DNA of 64,000 nt from Opimibacter sp041746735 (GTDB lineage: Bacteria > Bacteroidota > Bacteroidia > Chitinophagales > Saprospiraceae), in NCBI GenBank assembly GCA_041746735.1, contig JBGTGP010000012.1:65306-129305 (forward strand), given 5' to 3'. Below, one piece after another: positions 16,702 through 25,970 of this stretch; the stretch's first letter is position 1; each line of letters opens with the position of its first letter. The position numbers and the translations under genes were made by a program. Under the pieces are notes generated by a model. It was not told the origin of the DNA. It did no database searches and saw only the letters and a program-made list of their open reading frames with translations.

Positions 16702-19107
16702 TTATTTTACTATTACAACCGGGATCGTACGCTGCCCGCCAGGTGTAAGCACCTGAAGCATGTAGTTACCGGCAGCCAGTTCAGATACACGGATGATTTC
16801 AGTGTGTTGGTTGACAGATTGTGACAACGTGCGCTGATTCACCACGCGACCCAGTTGATCGAGCAGACGCAAGGTTACATTGCTGTATGACTTGGCGAAA
16901 TCCAGTTTGACCTGAATATTATCTGTTGCAGGATTCGGATAAACAGAGATGCCATTTTCTGCAGCCAATACATCTTTGGTACTGATGAAAGTAGTATCAA
17001 CCTCGATTCTAACCAAGGGTACGATATTGAATCCAAACGTACCGGTTTGTGCTCCATAGTCAATTTGACCCAGGTTGCCATCCGGAGAAAGGCCCAGAAC
17101 TGAAGCAAAGAACACCTGATCTGTCAAACCTTCAGCACGTGCTGTATCAAAGGCAAAATTGGTAGGAGAGTAGTTACGAGCTTCGCTCGCGAGCAGGAAC
17201 AACTGAGGATCTGCAGCAGAAAAAGCTTGATATTCCACAATAGCGATGTAGCCTTTCCCCGCTTCCATCATGACCGGAGCTTCAGGATCATCAATATTAT
17301 CCAGGACAGACCTGATGGTGACATTGTCACCTTCGTTTCCTACGAAAGTATATTCAGCCGTGCCGACAAATCGACGCTCGTTAAAGGAGCTCGTACCATC
17401 ACCATTGGTATCTGTCCATTGGAGAAGGTGAACGTTGACAGCTATTCCGGCCATATCATCCGGGTTGTTTACACCCCAATTGATCGCATTGACTTTGGCT
17501 TCTGCAGCGGCCCAGAAAAAGTTGCCGTACGCATACGACATTGGTGCACCTGCGTTGTAGTTTGAAGCAGCAGGCGTAATAGACCGGGTGAAGGCTTCTT
17601 CCAGCGCCAATTCATTACCGCCTACGCGGAAGGTGTACGAAAGTGTATTATCACTGGGATCGAAATCTTCCATATCCTGCGTCAGCGTGTAGGTGCCTGT
17701 ATAGGTGGCAGGAATTTTGGGAACCTCTACGAAAGCATCGAACAAATCATTTTCAGCAAGTTGATCCGAAATCAGGGTGCCGTAAAAGTTGTCTTCATCA
17801 TAGATGACATTACCTGTTGAGCTCTGAACGGTATGGTTCAGGATTACATTGGTTTGTTCGCAGGCACCGGCATTCAAGATATCCGCTAAGATGGGATAGT
17901 CATGTACCATATGAGTCGGCACTAGCGCAAAAGGAGCGACGGCAAAGAAATTACGCTGAACCCTAGTGTTGGTACATTCCCGAGGTACGATTTTTACATC
18001 ATCAATAACCCAGTAATAGTAATTCCCATCGATACGGAATTTTACTTGTAGCTGTGAAGCCCCAACAGCACCAGGCAGCGCAACACGTATAGTTTCGTTC
18101 AGGTGGCCACTGTTGACAGGTATGTCAGTATTGATTTCAACTTCCTGCCAAGTCTCACCGCCATTAAGGCTAAACCCAACAAAGTGCCGTGAGTTGAATT
18201 CCCGTATACTTTGGTGGAATTGTACGACTACACCCGCAACATCAAATTCACTGATGTCGATGATGGGGGAGATCAACTCTGCTGACTGGTTGGCAGGGCA
18301 TGTGCCACCGCCAAAGTTGCCGGCAATCCCACCGTTGTCAAGGAAGTCAGAGTTAAAAACCATAGCACCATTACAATAGGTTGGTGAGAGGTTGACCTGA
18401 CCTGTTGCATAAGCACCAGAAAGGGCGCTCCCAATCGGATCCCATACCCAGGTTGCATTGGCAGCGTCACCGCCAGAACAAGCCAGTCCAACAGCCGTCC
18501 ATCCATTTAGACCGCCGTCAAAATCGCCCTGACCAGGCTCGTTGCCCCAGAGGGCTTCAGCACTTGATTCACCATTCAAGTAGGAGAAAATGCGGAAGGT
18601 ACCCCATCCCACCTGCCAGTCCGGATCCAGTCCTTCTGCGGACCACACACGGATGTAGTATGTTTCACCGGCAACAACTGTCTGAGGACATTGGCTGATG
18701 CTCAGAAGGTTATCCATACTGGTGACGGTACAGTACAAAGGCTGATTGGCAGGAGTAGCATCACATGAGGCGTAGAGGGCGAACCCCACCAGCCGAATAT
18801 CTGTGGGTTCAAGACCAAACTCAAACTCTATCGACCAGCCGTGCTCAGGGGCAGGATCTGGTGCGACTACACGGTACCAAACATCGTCTCGTTTGAAGTT
18901 GACAGAACAAGCCGGAATATTGTCCAGATTACCGTCTGTGGTGTTCCGGGTGTCTCCGTCCGTCCTGACTGCCTCATCGCGGTTGTCATACACCAGAATA
19001 TCAATGGCATCGACACATTTGTCATTTGCCGGCTGAGCCCAGGCCATGGTACTCCAAACGAAGAGCCCGAAAAACAGACCTGAAAATCGTAAAGTTACTT
19101 TCATCAT
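16702..19107 (-). CDS. secreted protein with T9SS type A sorting domain
   Basis: The 801-residue protein starts with a signal peptide ending MAWAQ, followed by PANDKCVDAIDI, a common N-terminal module of secreted Bacteroidota proteins. A middle region around residues 195-380 has FDGGLNGWTAVGL and WVWDP, then a jelly-roll-like section (AELISPIIDIS, VVVQFHQSIREF, VDDVKIVP-like). This resembles carbohydrate- or MAM-type binding folds. The C-terminus has ENGISVYPNPATDNI and LLDQLGRVV ending in GGQRTIPVVIVK, a clear T9SS type A domain. No catalytic motif was recognised, so binding or structural roles are possible. Start codons at 19107 and 19104 are both ATG. Confidence 0.88.
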   Translation of the reverse strand: MMKVTLRFSGLFFGLFVWSTMAWAQPANDKCVDAIDILVYDNRDEAVRTDGDTRNTTDGNLDNIPACSVNFKRDDVWYRVVAPDPAPEHGWSIEFEFGLEPTDIRLVGFALYASCDATPANQPLYCTVTSMDNLLSISQCPQTVVAGETYYIRVWSAEGLDPDWQVGWGTFRIFSYLNGESSAEALWGNEPGQGDFDGGLNGWTAVGLACSGGDAANATWVWDPIGSALSGAYATGQVNLSPTYCNGAMVFNSDFLDNGGIAGNFGGGTCPANQSAELISPIIDISEFDVAGVVVQFHQSIREFNSRHFVGFSLNGGETWQEVEINTDIPVNSGHLNETIRVALPGAVGASQLQVKFRIDGNYYYWVIDDVKIVPRECTNTRVQRNFFAVAPFALVPTHMVHDYPILADILNAGACEQTNVILNHTVQSSTGNVIYDEDNFYGTLISDQLAENDLFDAFVEVPKIPATYTGTYTLTQDMEDFDPSDNTLSYTFRVGGNELALEEAFTRSITPAASNYNAGAPMSYAYGNFFWAAAEAKVNAINWGVNNPDDMAGIAVNVHLLQWTDTNGDGTSSFNERRFVGTAEYTFVGNEGDNVTIRSVLDNIDDPEAPVMMEAGKGYIAIVEYQAFSAADPQLFLLASEARNYSPTNFAFDTARAEGLTDQVFFASVLGLSPDGNLGQIDYGAQTGTFGFNIVPLVRIEVDTTFISTKDVLAAENGISVYPNPATDNIQVKLDFAKSYSNVTLRLLDQLGRVVNQRTLSQSVNQHTEIIRVSELAAGNYMLQVLTPGGQRTIPVVIVK

Positions 19108-19145
19108 TATCAGAATTTAGTTTAATTGAATTGCATTATATCATC

Positions 19146-19228
19146 ATAGATCAGAGGAGATCTATTGGTCTTAAAGGGGAACTGCGGGTAAAAATAGGAA
19201 AATTTACTATTTACTACAGCAGTAAATA
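19146..19228. repeat. two inverted repeats upstream of the T9SS gene
   Basis: The 150-base gap ahead of the minus-strand T9SS gene contains ATAGATC-N6-GATCTAT (19146-19165) and TATTTACT-N5-AGTAAATA (19208-19228). They may be operators, or the second may be a weak end to the heptose kinase transcript. No T run follows either stem. Confidence 0.35.
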
Positions 19229-19258
19229 CATTTATGTAGGCCCGCAGACAAAACAAAT

Positions 19259-20236
19259 TTATTTCCAGGCCGCCAGTTCCTTTACATCGACTACCACCAC
19301 TCCAGAATGTGAACAAACATAAGCTCCGGCCAGGTTGGCTAATGCCCCGCAGGTATTCAGGGGCAGTCCGAGCAGAAGTCCCAGCGATAAAGCACCAATG
19401 ACGGCATCCCCCGCACCACAGACATCCACAACATCTATCGCCTTTTCAGGCAGTACCCACGCCCTTTCTGTTGCATTTTGGAGATAAATACCATGACTTC
19501 CAATGGTAATGGCTAAGTTCTTTATTTTTAATTGATTACGCCAGATCCCACACAATTCATCCATGTTGCCAGGTACAAGGGACAGACGCGCGGCCTGGCT
19601 GGCTTCCCGTTGATTGGGTTTGAATAGGTCAATTTCAGTATAGTTAAAAAAGTTAATCTCTTTGGGATCTACCGCTATAAATGCGCCTGCTTTTCGTCCC
19701 TCCTTTATAACGAGTTCTATAATCGCGGGCGTCAGAAAACCCTTGTTATAATCTTCGAGGATGATTAAATCCGGCTTTACCGATGGGATAAGGTCCGAAA
19801 GCAAATCCAAAGCTTCCTTTTCCAGTACCTCATTCATGGCGGATGGATCTTCCTCATCAATGCGGAGAAGATGATGAGAGGCGGCTACCACGCGGGTTTT
19901 TGTCGTTGTGGGTCTTAGAGGTGTTTGAATAAAGTAATGCTTGATATTGGCACCGGTAAGTATATTTGATAATTCATCCGCACTTTTATCACTTCCGGTC
20001 AGTCCCACAATTGAAGTCTGACACCCCCAGGCTGCCATATTGAGAGCAACATTGGCCGCTCCGCCTGCCTTGGTCTCACTCCTTTGATGGCTGAGAACCG
20101 GGACGGGTGCTTCCGGTGATATTCGGTCAACCACACCAAATATATATCGGTCCAGCATGGCATCTCCAATGACCATTGCTTTCAGCCCTTTGGCTTTTTC
20201 GTTTACATATTGGATCTGATCGCGTGTGATGCTCAT
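19259..20236 (-). CDS. D-glycero-D-manno-heptose-7-phosphate kinase (RfaE domain I type)
   Basis: The 325-residue protein matches the PfkB-family kinase half of HldE/RfaE. It has GDAMLDRYIFGVVDRISPEA, KAGGAANVALNMAAWG, LLRIDEED, DYNKGFLT, DLFKPNQREA and the anion-hole motif GAGDAVIGAL. It phosphorylates heptose-7-phosphate in ADP-heptose synthesis for the lipopolysaccharide core. The adenylyltransferase half is absent, so that step must be encoded elsewhere. The ATG at 20236 overlaps the stop of the Kdo transferase gene (ATGA), showing coupling; a TTG 12 bases upstream is less likely. Confidence 0.9.
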   Translation of the reverse strand: MSITRDQIQYVNEKAKGLKAMVIGDAMLDRYIFGVVDRISPEAPVPVLSHQRSETKAGGAANVALNMAAWGCQTSIVGLTGSDKSADELSNILTGANIKHYFIQTPLRPTTTKTRVVAASHHLLRIDEEDPSAMNEVLEKEALDLLSDLIPSVKPDLIILEDYNKGFLTPAIIELVIKEGRKAGAFIAVDPKEINFFNYTEIDLFKPNQREASQAARLSLVPGNMDELCGIWRNQLKIKNLAITIGSHGIYLQNATERAWVLPEKAIDVVDVCGAGDAVIGALSLGLLLGLPLNTCGALANLAGAYVCSHSGVVVVDVKELAAWK

Positions 20237-21471
20237 TCCGGACTGCAAGGTATAGTTTTCAGGATGTACGCCGTCACGATTTCACTCGCACCACTATGTG
20301 TCTGCAGATACCGGTACCCTGTCTGTCCTGCAGTTTTTGCCGCACCTGGTGACTGAAAAAATCGAATTGATTCGGCCAATGATGTCGCATCCTGAACGAC
20401 CCTTGCACCTTTTTGGGCGATCATATCAACCGCTTCGGCAAACGCCTGATAACGTGGACCAAAGATGACAGGCCGGGCATGCGCCATGGGCTCCAGGATA
20501 TTGTGAATGCCCTTTCCAAAGCCCCCCCCGACATACGCCACAGGCCCCAGTGTATAAAGCGCAGAGAGCATGCCAATGCTATCTACAATCAAAATACCAG
20601 AAGAAGGAAGTTCGCCGTTCCATTTTGACAGCAGTCTTGCGCGGTCGCCAAAAAAAGCAAGTAGTCGGGCGATATTGGCCTGAGATACATCATGAGGTGC
20701 CAGCAAAACTTTTAGACCAAATTGTTGGGCCACCTGATCAACAATTTCCTCGTCCCGGGGCCATGTGCTACCTGCTACCAAATCAAATGGCCCTGCTTTT
20801 TGTAATTGGGATGGAATTCGAGCTTGCGACTCCGCCGGAATCTTTAGACACCGGTCAATCCGGGTGTCACCCGCTACAACAATATTCCTAAACCCCCGTG
20901 ACTTAAAAGCAGCTATCAACTCGCTTTTTTGAAAAAAGATCTTGTCCAACTTTTGTAAAAGGGCTTTGGAGGGAGGGACAGACCAGGAGTGAAAATATCC
21001 TTTCAGTGACCAGTGGGCAGAGATCAATATGGTCGGAATTTTAGCCTTTTGGAGCGCATTCAGATACCCCGGCCAGAGGTCATATTTTACAAATACAGCC
21101 AGGTCCGGCTCGATCATCCGTATCCAGGTCTTCGCATTACCTGGAAGATCAGCAGGGAGATAATACACCGAAGCATAGGGATAAGAGGCTCTCTGCACAT
21201 ATCCGCTGGGAGAGAAAAAGGTAAGGATGATATGAGCATCCGGGCACCTGCCTTTTAGCTTCTCGATGACGGGACGTGCCTGTTCAAATTCTCCCAGGCT
21301 GGATACATGAAACCAAATACGGATGTTTCTTTTTGGAGAATTGGCTTGAAGATCCGATTTCCAGCTTTTTCTTCCCCGGAGCCATTCTCTGGCTTTCATG
21401 TCCCAAAGCGCGGCGATCCGGATACCCGCCACCATCAGGTACATGGAGCAATAATAACCCAGCCAGTACAT
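20233..21471 (-). CDS. waaA: 3-deoxy-D-manno-octulosonic acid transferase (Kdo transferase)
   Basis: The 412-residue protein has an N-terminal membrane anchor (LGYYCSMYLMVAGIRIAAL) followed by a GT-B glycosyltransferase. Characteristic motifs are WFHVSSLGEFEQARPVIEKL, ILTFFSPSGY, LPADLPGNA, VFVKYDLWPGYL, SAHWSLKGYF and YVGGGFGKGIHNILEPMAHA. WaaA (KdtA) transfers Kdo to lipid IVA at the inner face of the inner membrane. It is followed with overlap by the heptose kinase and preceded five bases earlier by a barrel-protein gene. The run therefore looks like an envelope operon. Confidence 0.94.
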   Translation of the reverse strand: MYWLGYYCSMYLMVAGIRIAALWDMKAREWLRGRKSWKSDLQANSPKRNIRIWFHVSSLGEFEQARPVIEKLKGRCPDAHIILTFFSPSGYVQRASYPYASVYYLPADLPGNAKTWIRMIEPDLAVFVKYDLWPGYLNALQKAKIPTILISAHWSLKGYFHSWSVPPSKALLQKLDKIFFQKSELIAAFKSRGFRNIVVAGDTRIDRCLKIPAESQARIPSQLQKAGPFDLVAGSTWPRDEEIVDQVAQQFGLKVLLAPHDVSQANIARLLAFFGDRARLLSKWNGELPSSGILIVDSIGMLSALYTLGPVAYVGGGFGKGIHNILEPMAHARPVIFGPRYQAFAEAVDMIAQKGARVVQDATSLAESIRFFQSPGAAKTAGQTGYRYLQTHSGASEIVTAYILKTIPCSPE

Positions 21472-21476
21472 CCGTC

Positions 21477-22223
21477 TCAGTAATATATGTGATCAGGTTT
21501 TTCGGTCCTGCTGATCGTGACGATATAGGCTATGCTCAGACCGGCTAGGATGTCGGTTCTCTTTTTTCCGAGGTACTCACCTGTGGCAAAGTCAATGTCA
21601 CGCCTGGAGGCGGTCCGGGCCGCATAGAGATCACCCATCACATGGAAATGCAAATTATGAATGGGACTTTGGTACTGATATCCCACCCCAAGATGAATGG
21701 CTGGACCATTGGTCAGCCGGTCGTAGCCATATTGGTATTTCTTTTCCAAAGGGACTATGGTATTAAAATTATCCTGTACCCTGATCTTGTGCTGCAGTAG
21801 TCCTCCACCGGCTATCGCCCGGATGCCCGTCAACTTTTGTGGGTGTGCACCGGTACTAAAAATTTTTCCGGCGTTAAAGCCAATATAATATCCCCTTTCT
21901 TTCAGGTTGACATCACCGGGGGCTCCGTCAATCCCGATAATACTACCATCATACGACCTGAGTTGGGTGACTACATCTTCCTGCACCGTATTGCCAAAAA
22001 AGTACATGCCTTCCAGACCCAGAATGATCTTATCTTTTTTTGAAACAGATTGAATGCCAAGTCCAAACTGACTGTTGGAACCAAACCGGTCCTTCATATC
22101 CGCAATCGGAATTTGAAACCCATACCTGAATTCCAGATATCGCATGGTGCCCCGCTCTTGTGCAGAAACGAGCCCAAACACGAAGGCAAAAAGGGCCGTT
22201 GTCATCAAAGCCCGAAACCGCAT
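21477..22223 (-). CDS. outer-membrane beta-barrel protein, function unknown
   Basis: Starting at ATG 22223 gives 248 residues with a short signal peptide, RFRALMTTALFAFVFGLVSA followed by QERG. The rest alternates polar and hydrophobic residues with many Gly/Tyr/Phe (YLEFRYGFQIP, FGLGIQSV, YYIGFNAGK, IHLGVGYQYQ), as expected for a small outer-membrane barrel. I do not recognise a family beyond this. It is five bases from waaA and probably heads the waaA-heptose kinase operon. Longer starts at 22265 would place the signal peptide internally and overlap the promoter of the divergent epimerase gene. Confidence 0.7.
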   Translation of the reverse strand: MRFRALMTTALFAFVFGLVSAQERGTMRYLEFRYGFQIPIADMKDRFGSNSQFGLGIQSVSKKDKIILGLEGMYFFGNTVQEDVVTQLRSYDGSIIGIDGAPGDVNLKERGYYIGFNAGKIFSTGAHPQKLTGIRAIAGGGLLQHKIRVQDNFNTIVPLEKKYQYGYDRLTNGPAIHLGVGYQYQSPIHNLHFHVMGDLYAARTASRRDIDFATGEYLGKKRTDILAGLSIAYIVTISRTEKPDHIYY

Positions 22224-22229
22224 TTCTAG

Positions 22230-22237
22230 TATCTTTG
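22230..22237 (+). promoter_or_regulatory. -7 element (TATCTTTG) for the epimerase gene
   Basis: This is an exact match to the Bacteroidota -7 consensus TAnnTTTG, placed 36 bases before the TTG start at 22274. It argues against the far upstream ATG at 22160 as the translation start. I see no good -33 TTTG. Confidence 0.45.
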
Positions 22238-22273
22238 CCAGTCTCATACACGATCCATAAAGCAATAAAGGTA

Positions 22274-23218
22274 TTGAAAAGGGTATTAATCACCGGTGCG
22301 GCCGGATTTATCGGGTCGCACCTCTGTGATCGCTTTTTGAAGGAAGGGTACAAGGTCATCGGCATGGACAACCTCCTCACAGGATCTATGCAAAATATTG
22401 AACACCTTATCCCCAACCCGCAGTTTGAATTTCATCACCATGATGTGACAACATATGTTCACATTCCCGGTGAGTTGGAGTACATCCTTCACTTTGCTTC
22501 GCCGGCCAGTCCGATCGATTACCTCAAGATGCCAATCCAGACCCTGAAAGTGGGTTCTTTAGGAACACACCATCTCCTGGGCCTGGCAAAGTCTAAGAAG
22601 GCCAGAATCCTGATTGCCTCCACTTCAGAGGTATACGGCGATCCCTTGGTCCATCCACAAAAAGAGGATTATTGGGGGAATGTAAACCCTATTGGCCCCC
22701 GAGGCGTATATGATGAAGCCAAGCGCTTCATGGAGGCCATAACAATGGCGTATCACAGGTTTCATGGAGTGGAAGTCCGGATTGTCAGGATTTTCAATAC
22801 CTACGGCCCCCGGATGCGGATCGAAGATGGCCGGGCTTTGCCGGCCTTTATGGCACAGGCTTTGAGAGGGGAAGGGTTGACGGTGTATGGTGATGGCTCC
22901 CAGACACGGTCCTTTTGCTATGTGGATGACCTTGTCGAGGGTATTTTCCGGCTCTTGCTGAGCGACTATTCCCTTCCGGTCAATCTCGGAAATCCGGATG
23001 AGATCACCATAATGCAACTGGCCAATGAAATACTCGGACTTGTAGGCAATCCGAAAGCCTTTATCGATTACCGGCCTTTGCCGGAGGATGATCCCAAAGT
23101 CAGACAGCCGGATATAGGTCTGGCCAGAGAATTGTTAGGGTGGGAGCCCAAAGTGCCAAGGGAAAAAGGATTGGTCTACACGCTGGATTACTTTAAGGCA
23201 GCGTTGTCAAAGCATTGA
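22274..23218 (+). CDS. NAD-dependent sugar epimerase/decarboxylase (UDP-glucuronate decarboxylase type)
   Basis: With a TTG start at 22274 the protein is 314 residues, the normal length of UDP-xylose synthases, and begins KRVLITGAAGFIGSHLCDRF. It has the NAD-binding GxxGxxG, DHLLTGS-like loop (MDNLLTGS), HFASPASPIDYLKMP, STSEVYGDP, the catalytic YxxxK in GVYDEAKRFME, and NTYGPRM. These match SDR-family UDP-glucuronate decarboxylases, which supply UDP-xylose for exopolysaccharide. The earlier ATG at 22160 would run through the divergent barrel-protein gene. It lies four bases from the export gene that follows. Confidence 0.9.
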   Translation: MKRVLITGAAGFIGSHLCDRFLKEGYKVIGMDNLLTGSMQNIEHLIPNPQFEFHHHDVTTYVHIPGELEYILHFASPASPIDYLKMPIQTLKVGSLGTHHLLGLAKSKKARILIASTSEVYGDPLVHPQKEDYWGNVNPIGPRGVYDEAKRFMEAITMAYHRFHGVEVRIVRIFNTYGPRMRIEDGRALPAFMAQALRGEGLTVYGDGSQTRSFCYVDDLVEGIFRLLLSDYSLPVNLGNPDEITIMQLANEILGLVGNPKAFIDYRPLPEDDPKVRQPDIGLARELLGWEPKVPREKGLVYTLDYFKAALSKH

Positions 23219-23222
23219 TATT

Positions 23223-25949
23223 ATGGAGGTTATGACATTTCGATACAGGTTAAAAGCTTCGGGCATGCTAAACCTGCTCCTGGGCCTGGGACTGTTGTTG
23301 AGTATAACATCACTTTCAGCACAAATCTCTGAAACGCAGACGAGAGAACTACTGGCCCAACGAGGAATTCCGGAGGATACCCTCAGAGCCAGACTCCTCA
23401 AAAAAGGGTATAATCCTGACACAGTGCGCCCCGATCAGATCCCTGCTTTTCAAAATGTGCTATCCGAGACGATCCAGGAGATTGAAGCAGATCTGCGAAG
23501 GCCTGCAACACCAGAACCCATAGCCACCAAACCTGAAGTTGTGAAGGAAGATGCCAGGCCTACACCAACGACTCCGACCGTCACCTCAGAATCAGGTTCA
23601 CCAAACACACCCAAGAAGGATCCCATCTATGGTCAGGAAATTTTCAGGGACAATTCCATCGCCGTCTATCAGCGATCTGACGAAATGGCACCGACTGAAT
23701 CCTATGTGCTGGGCATTGGAGATAAGTTAGGGATTATTGGTTTCGGCCGATCCCAATTTGAACAAATTTTGGAAATTGGACCAGAAGGTTTCGTCCAGCC
23801 GGGAGACCGGATTCCCAAGATTCTCCTCAAAGGGATACGGTTTGGTGATGCGAAAGAATTACTTTTTCAGCGATACAGTCAGGCGTATGTGATCACCCGA
23901 TCAGAATTTCAAGTTACACTCAACAAGCCTCGTAACATCACGGTCAGCGTGTTTGGAGAGGCCCGGGTAACAGGTGCATTTACCTTGCCGGGTATCAATA
24001 CCGCCTTTAATGTCATCAGTGCTGCTGGAGGCCCTACGGATATTGGTTCTGTACGTCGCATAAAGGTGATTCGGGGTGAACAGGTGATACCTTTGGATGT
24101 ATATGCGTTCATGAACGATCCGGGGGTAGCCCGGAATTTTTTCCTTCAAAGCAATGATATCATTCATATCCCCGTAGCCAGGAAAGTGGTCCGGATCAAT
24201 GGCGCTGTGACGCGACCGATGTTGTACGAGTTGCTTGAACAGGAAAACCTGGCTCGGTTGATTGACTATGCAGGTGGCGCAGCAGCTAATGCTTATTTAT
24301 CCGACGTTAGGGTTACCCGTTTTTTAGATGATAGGCGAGTGGTCACCAATGTAAACCTCAGAGATTTGATGACAAGCGGGGGTGATTATATTCTATATCA
24401 TGGAGATGTCGTGGAGATAAAGCGTATTGAAGACCGGACAGACAATGTGGTGACGATTTCGGGGGCAGTTACGTTTCCAGGTGTATACGAGCGGAGAGAA
24501 GATATGCGGGTGGTAGATCTGCTGCGACAAGGTGTATTGAGAAATGATGCCAGACTGGACTTTGCCTACCTTTTACGATACCAGCCAGATGGCACATTCC
24601 GCTATGAAAGGTTGGATATAGGAGATATACTGAAGCGACCTGAATCCAATGCTAATGCAGTGCTGGCCGATCAGGATGTAATTCAGATTATGACACTGAA
24701 AACGTACGCTCCGACAGCCTATTTTACGGTGGAAGGTGCAGTCAAAATACCGGATACCTTTGCCATTGATCCACAAGGGGTGTTGACCCTGGAAGATGCG
24801 ATATTGATGGCCGGCGGACCTTTGCCCGAAGCCTCAGAGTTTGGCTATATTATTCGGCAGGATCCAACTGAACCCAAGCGGCTGTCCTATATTCATTTCA
24901 ATCTGGTGGAAGTATTAGAGGCGCCCGGATCTAAAGCGAATATGCAAGTGCGGTCCGGCGACATGATCCGGGTTTTTGACAAAGGAGGGCGCAGGGACGA
25001 TCTTACGGTGAATATTTATGGCGCAGTACGCAATCCTGGAAATTATCCATACGGACCAGGAATGCGTCTGGCTGACCTGGTTAACATCGCCGGAGGCTTT
25101 ATTTTTGAAGCGGATCCGGGTCGTATCGATATTGCAAGGTCTGAAGTAAGTAAGGGCCGGGACCATAAAGTCACCCAGTATTCAGCTCAATTGCCACGGG
25201 ATTTTGAAACCGCCCTGCGGGAAGACAATAGCATCGAGTTGCAGCCATTTGATCATATCTACGTTCGTTCTATTCCGGAATATGAACGCAAACAGACCGT
25301 ACAGCTACAAGGTGAAGTGATGTATCCGGGCACCTATCCATTAGTACTGAGTAAGGAACGTATTTCAAGCGTTATCGGAAGGGCAGGGGGTTTGACACCC
25401 GAAGCTTTTCCAGAAGGTGCCAAACTCTATCGACAGGGAGATTCTACAGGGCTCGTCGTTATCGATCTGCATGAAGCATTGCGTAATAATAGTGTCTCCT
25501 CCAACATCGTCCTGATCCATGGTGATGTCATTCAGATTCCCAAGAGCCGTGAATTGGTGACGATCACCGGCCATGTAAATCTGGATGAGGCGTATTCGGC
25601 TGGCTTTCTTCGTGGAGAAAAATCCATCTCTGTTGCGTTTAGAGGCATTAAAAATGCCAGATACTATATTGATAATTTTGCTGCGGGTGTCAGTGATGAA
25701 GGTGCACCGGGACAAATAAAAGTACAGTTCGCTGATGGCCGGGTAGAGAAGACCAAAAAATTTCTGTTTTTCAATCAATACCCAAAGGTAGAGAAAGGTT
25801 CAATCGTAACGGTAGGACCAAAGCGTATAAAGCCTACTGTGGAACGACCGGAAAAGAAAGCGGATTGGAGCAACGTACTTCGGGATACCATGGCACAGGC
25901 TACGGCTGTGCTGACATTATTGATTCTCGTCGACCAACTTTCCAAGTAG
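23223..25949 (+). CDS. SLBB-domain polysaccharide export protein (Wza-like)
   Basis: The 908-residue protein begins with a signal peptide ending SLSAQ. Then comes a charged N-terminal region with KKGYNPDTVRPDQIP, a Pro/Thr-rich linker (about 90-125), and the polysaccharide export domain (YVLGIGDKLGIIGFG, FVQPGDRIPKILLKG). Several SLBB beta-grasp repeats follow, each marked by a V.GAV..PG pattern (VFGEARVTGAFTLPG, INGAVTRPMLYEL, ISGAVTFPGVYER, IYGAVRNPGNYPYG, LQGEVMYPGTYPL). The C-terminus has a membrane segment (about 888-905). Such proteins form the outer-membrane polysaccharide channel. No Wzc or glycosyltransferase genes follow here. Confidence 0.92.
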   Translation: MEVMTFRYRLKASGMLNLLLGLGLLLSITSLSAQISETQTRELLAQRGIPEDTLRARLLKKGYNPDTVRPDQIPAFQNVLSETIQEIEADLRRPATPEPIATKPEVVKEDARPTPTTPTVTSESGSPNTPKKDPIYGQEIFRDNSIAVYQRSDEMAPTESYVLGIGDKLGIIGFGRSQFEQILEIGPEGFVQPGDRIPKILLKGIRFGDAKELLFQRYSQAYVITRSEFQVTLNKPRNITVSVFGEARVTGAFTLPGINTAFNVISAAGGPTDIGSVRRIKVIRGEQVIPLDVYAFMNDPGVARNFFLQSNDIIHIPVARKVVRINGAVTRPMLYELLEQENLARLIDYAGGAAANAYLSDVRVTRFLDDRRVVTNVNLRDLMTSGGDYILYHGDVVEIKRIEDRTDNVVTISGAVTFPGVYERREDMRVVDLLRQGVLRNDARLDFAYLLRYQPDGTFRYERLDIGDILKRPESNANAVLADQDVIQIMTLKTYAPTAYFTVEGAVKIPDTFAIDPQGVLTLEDAILMAGGPLPEASEFGYIIRQDPTEPKRLSYIHFNLVEVLEAPGSKANMQVRSGDMIRVFDKGGRRDDLTVNIYGAVRNPGNYPYGPGMRLADLVNIAGGFIFEADPGRIDIARSEVSKGRDHKVTQYSAQLPRDFETALREDNSIELQPFDHIYVRSIPEYERKQTVQLQGEVMYPGTYPLVLSKERISSVIGRAGGLTPEAFPEGAKLYRQGDSTGLVVIDLHEALRNNSVSSNIVLIHGDVIQIPKSRELVTITGHVNLDEAYSAGFLRGEKSISVAFRGIKNARYYIDNFAAGVSDEGAPGQIKVQFADGRVEKTKKFLFFNQYPKVEKGSIVTVGPKRIKPTVERPEKKADWSNVLRDTMAQATAVLTLLILVDQLSK

Positions 25950-25970
25950 GTCATTGTTGTGTCTAAGCGT

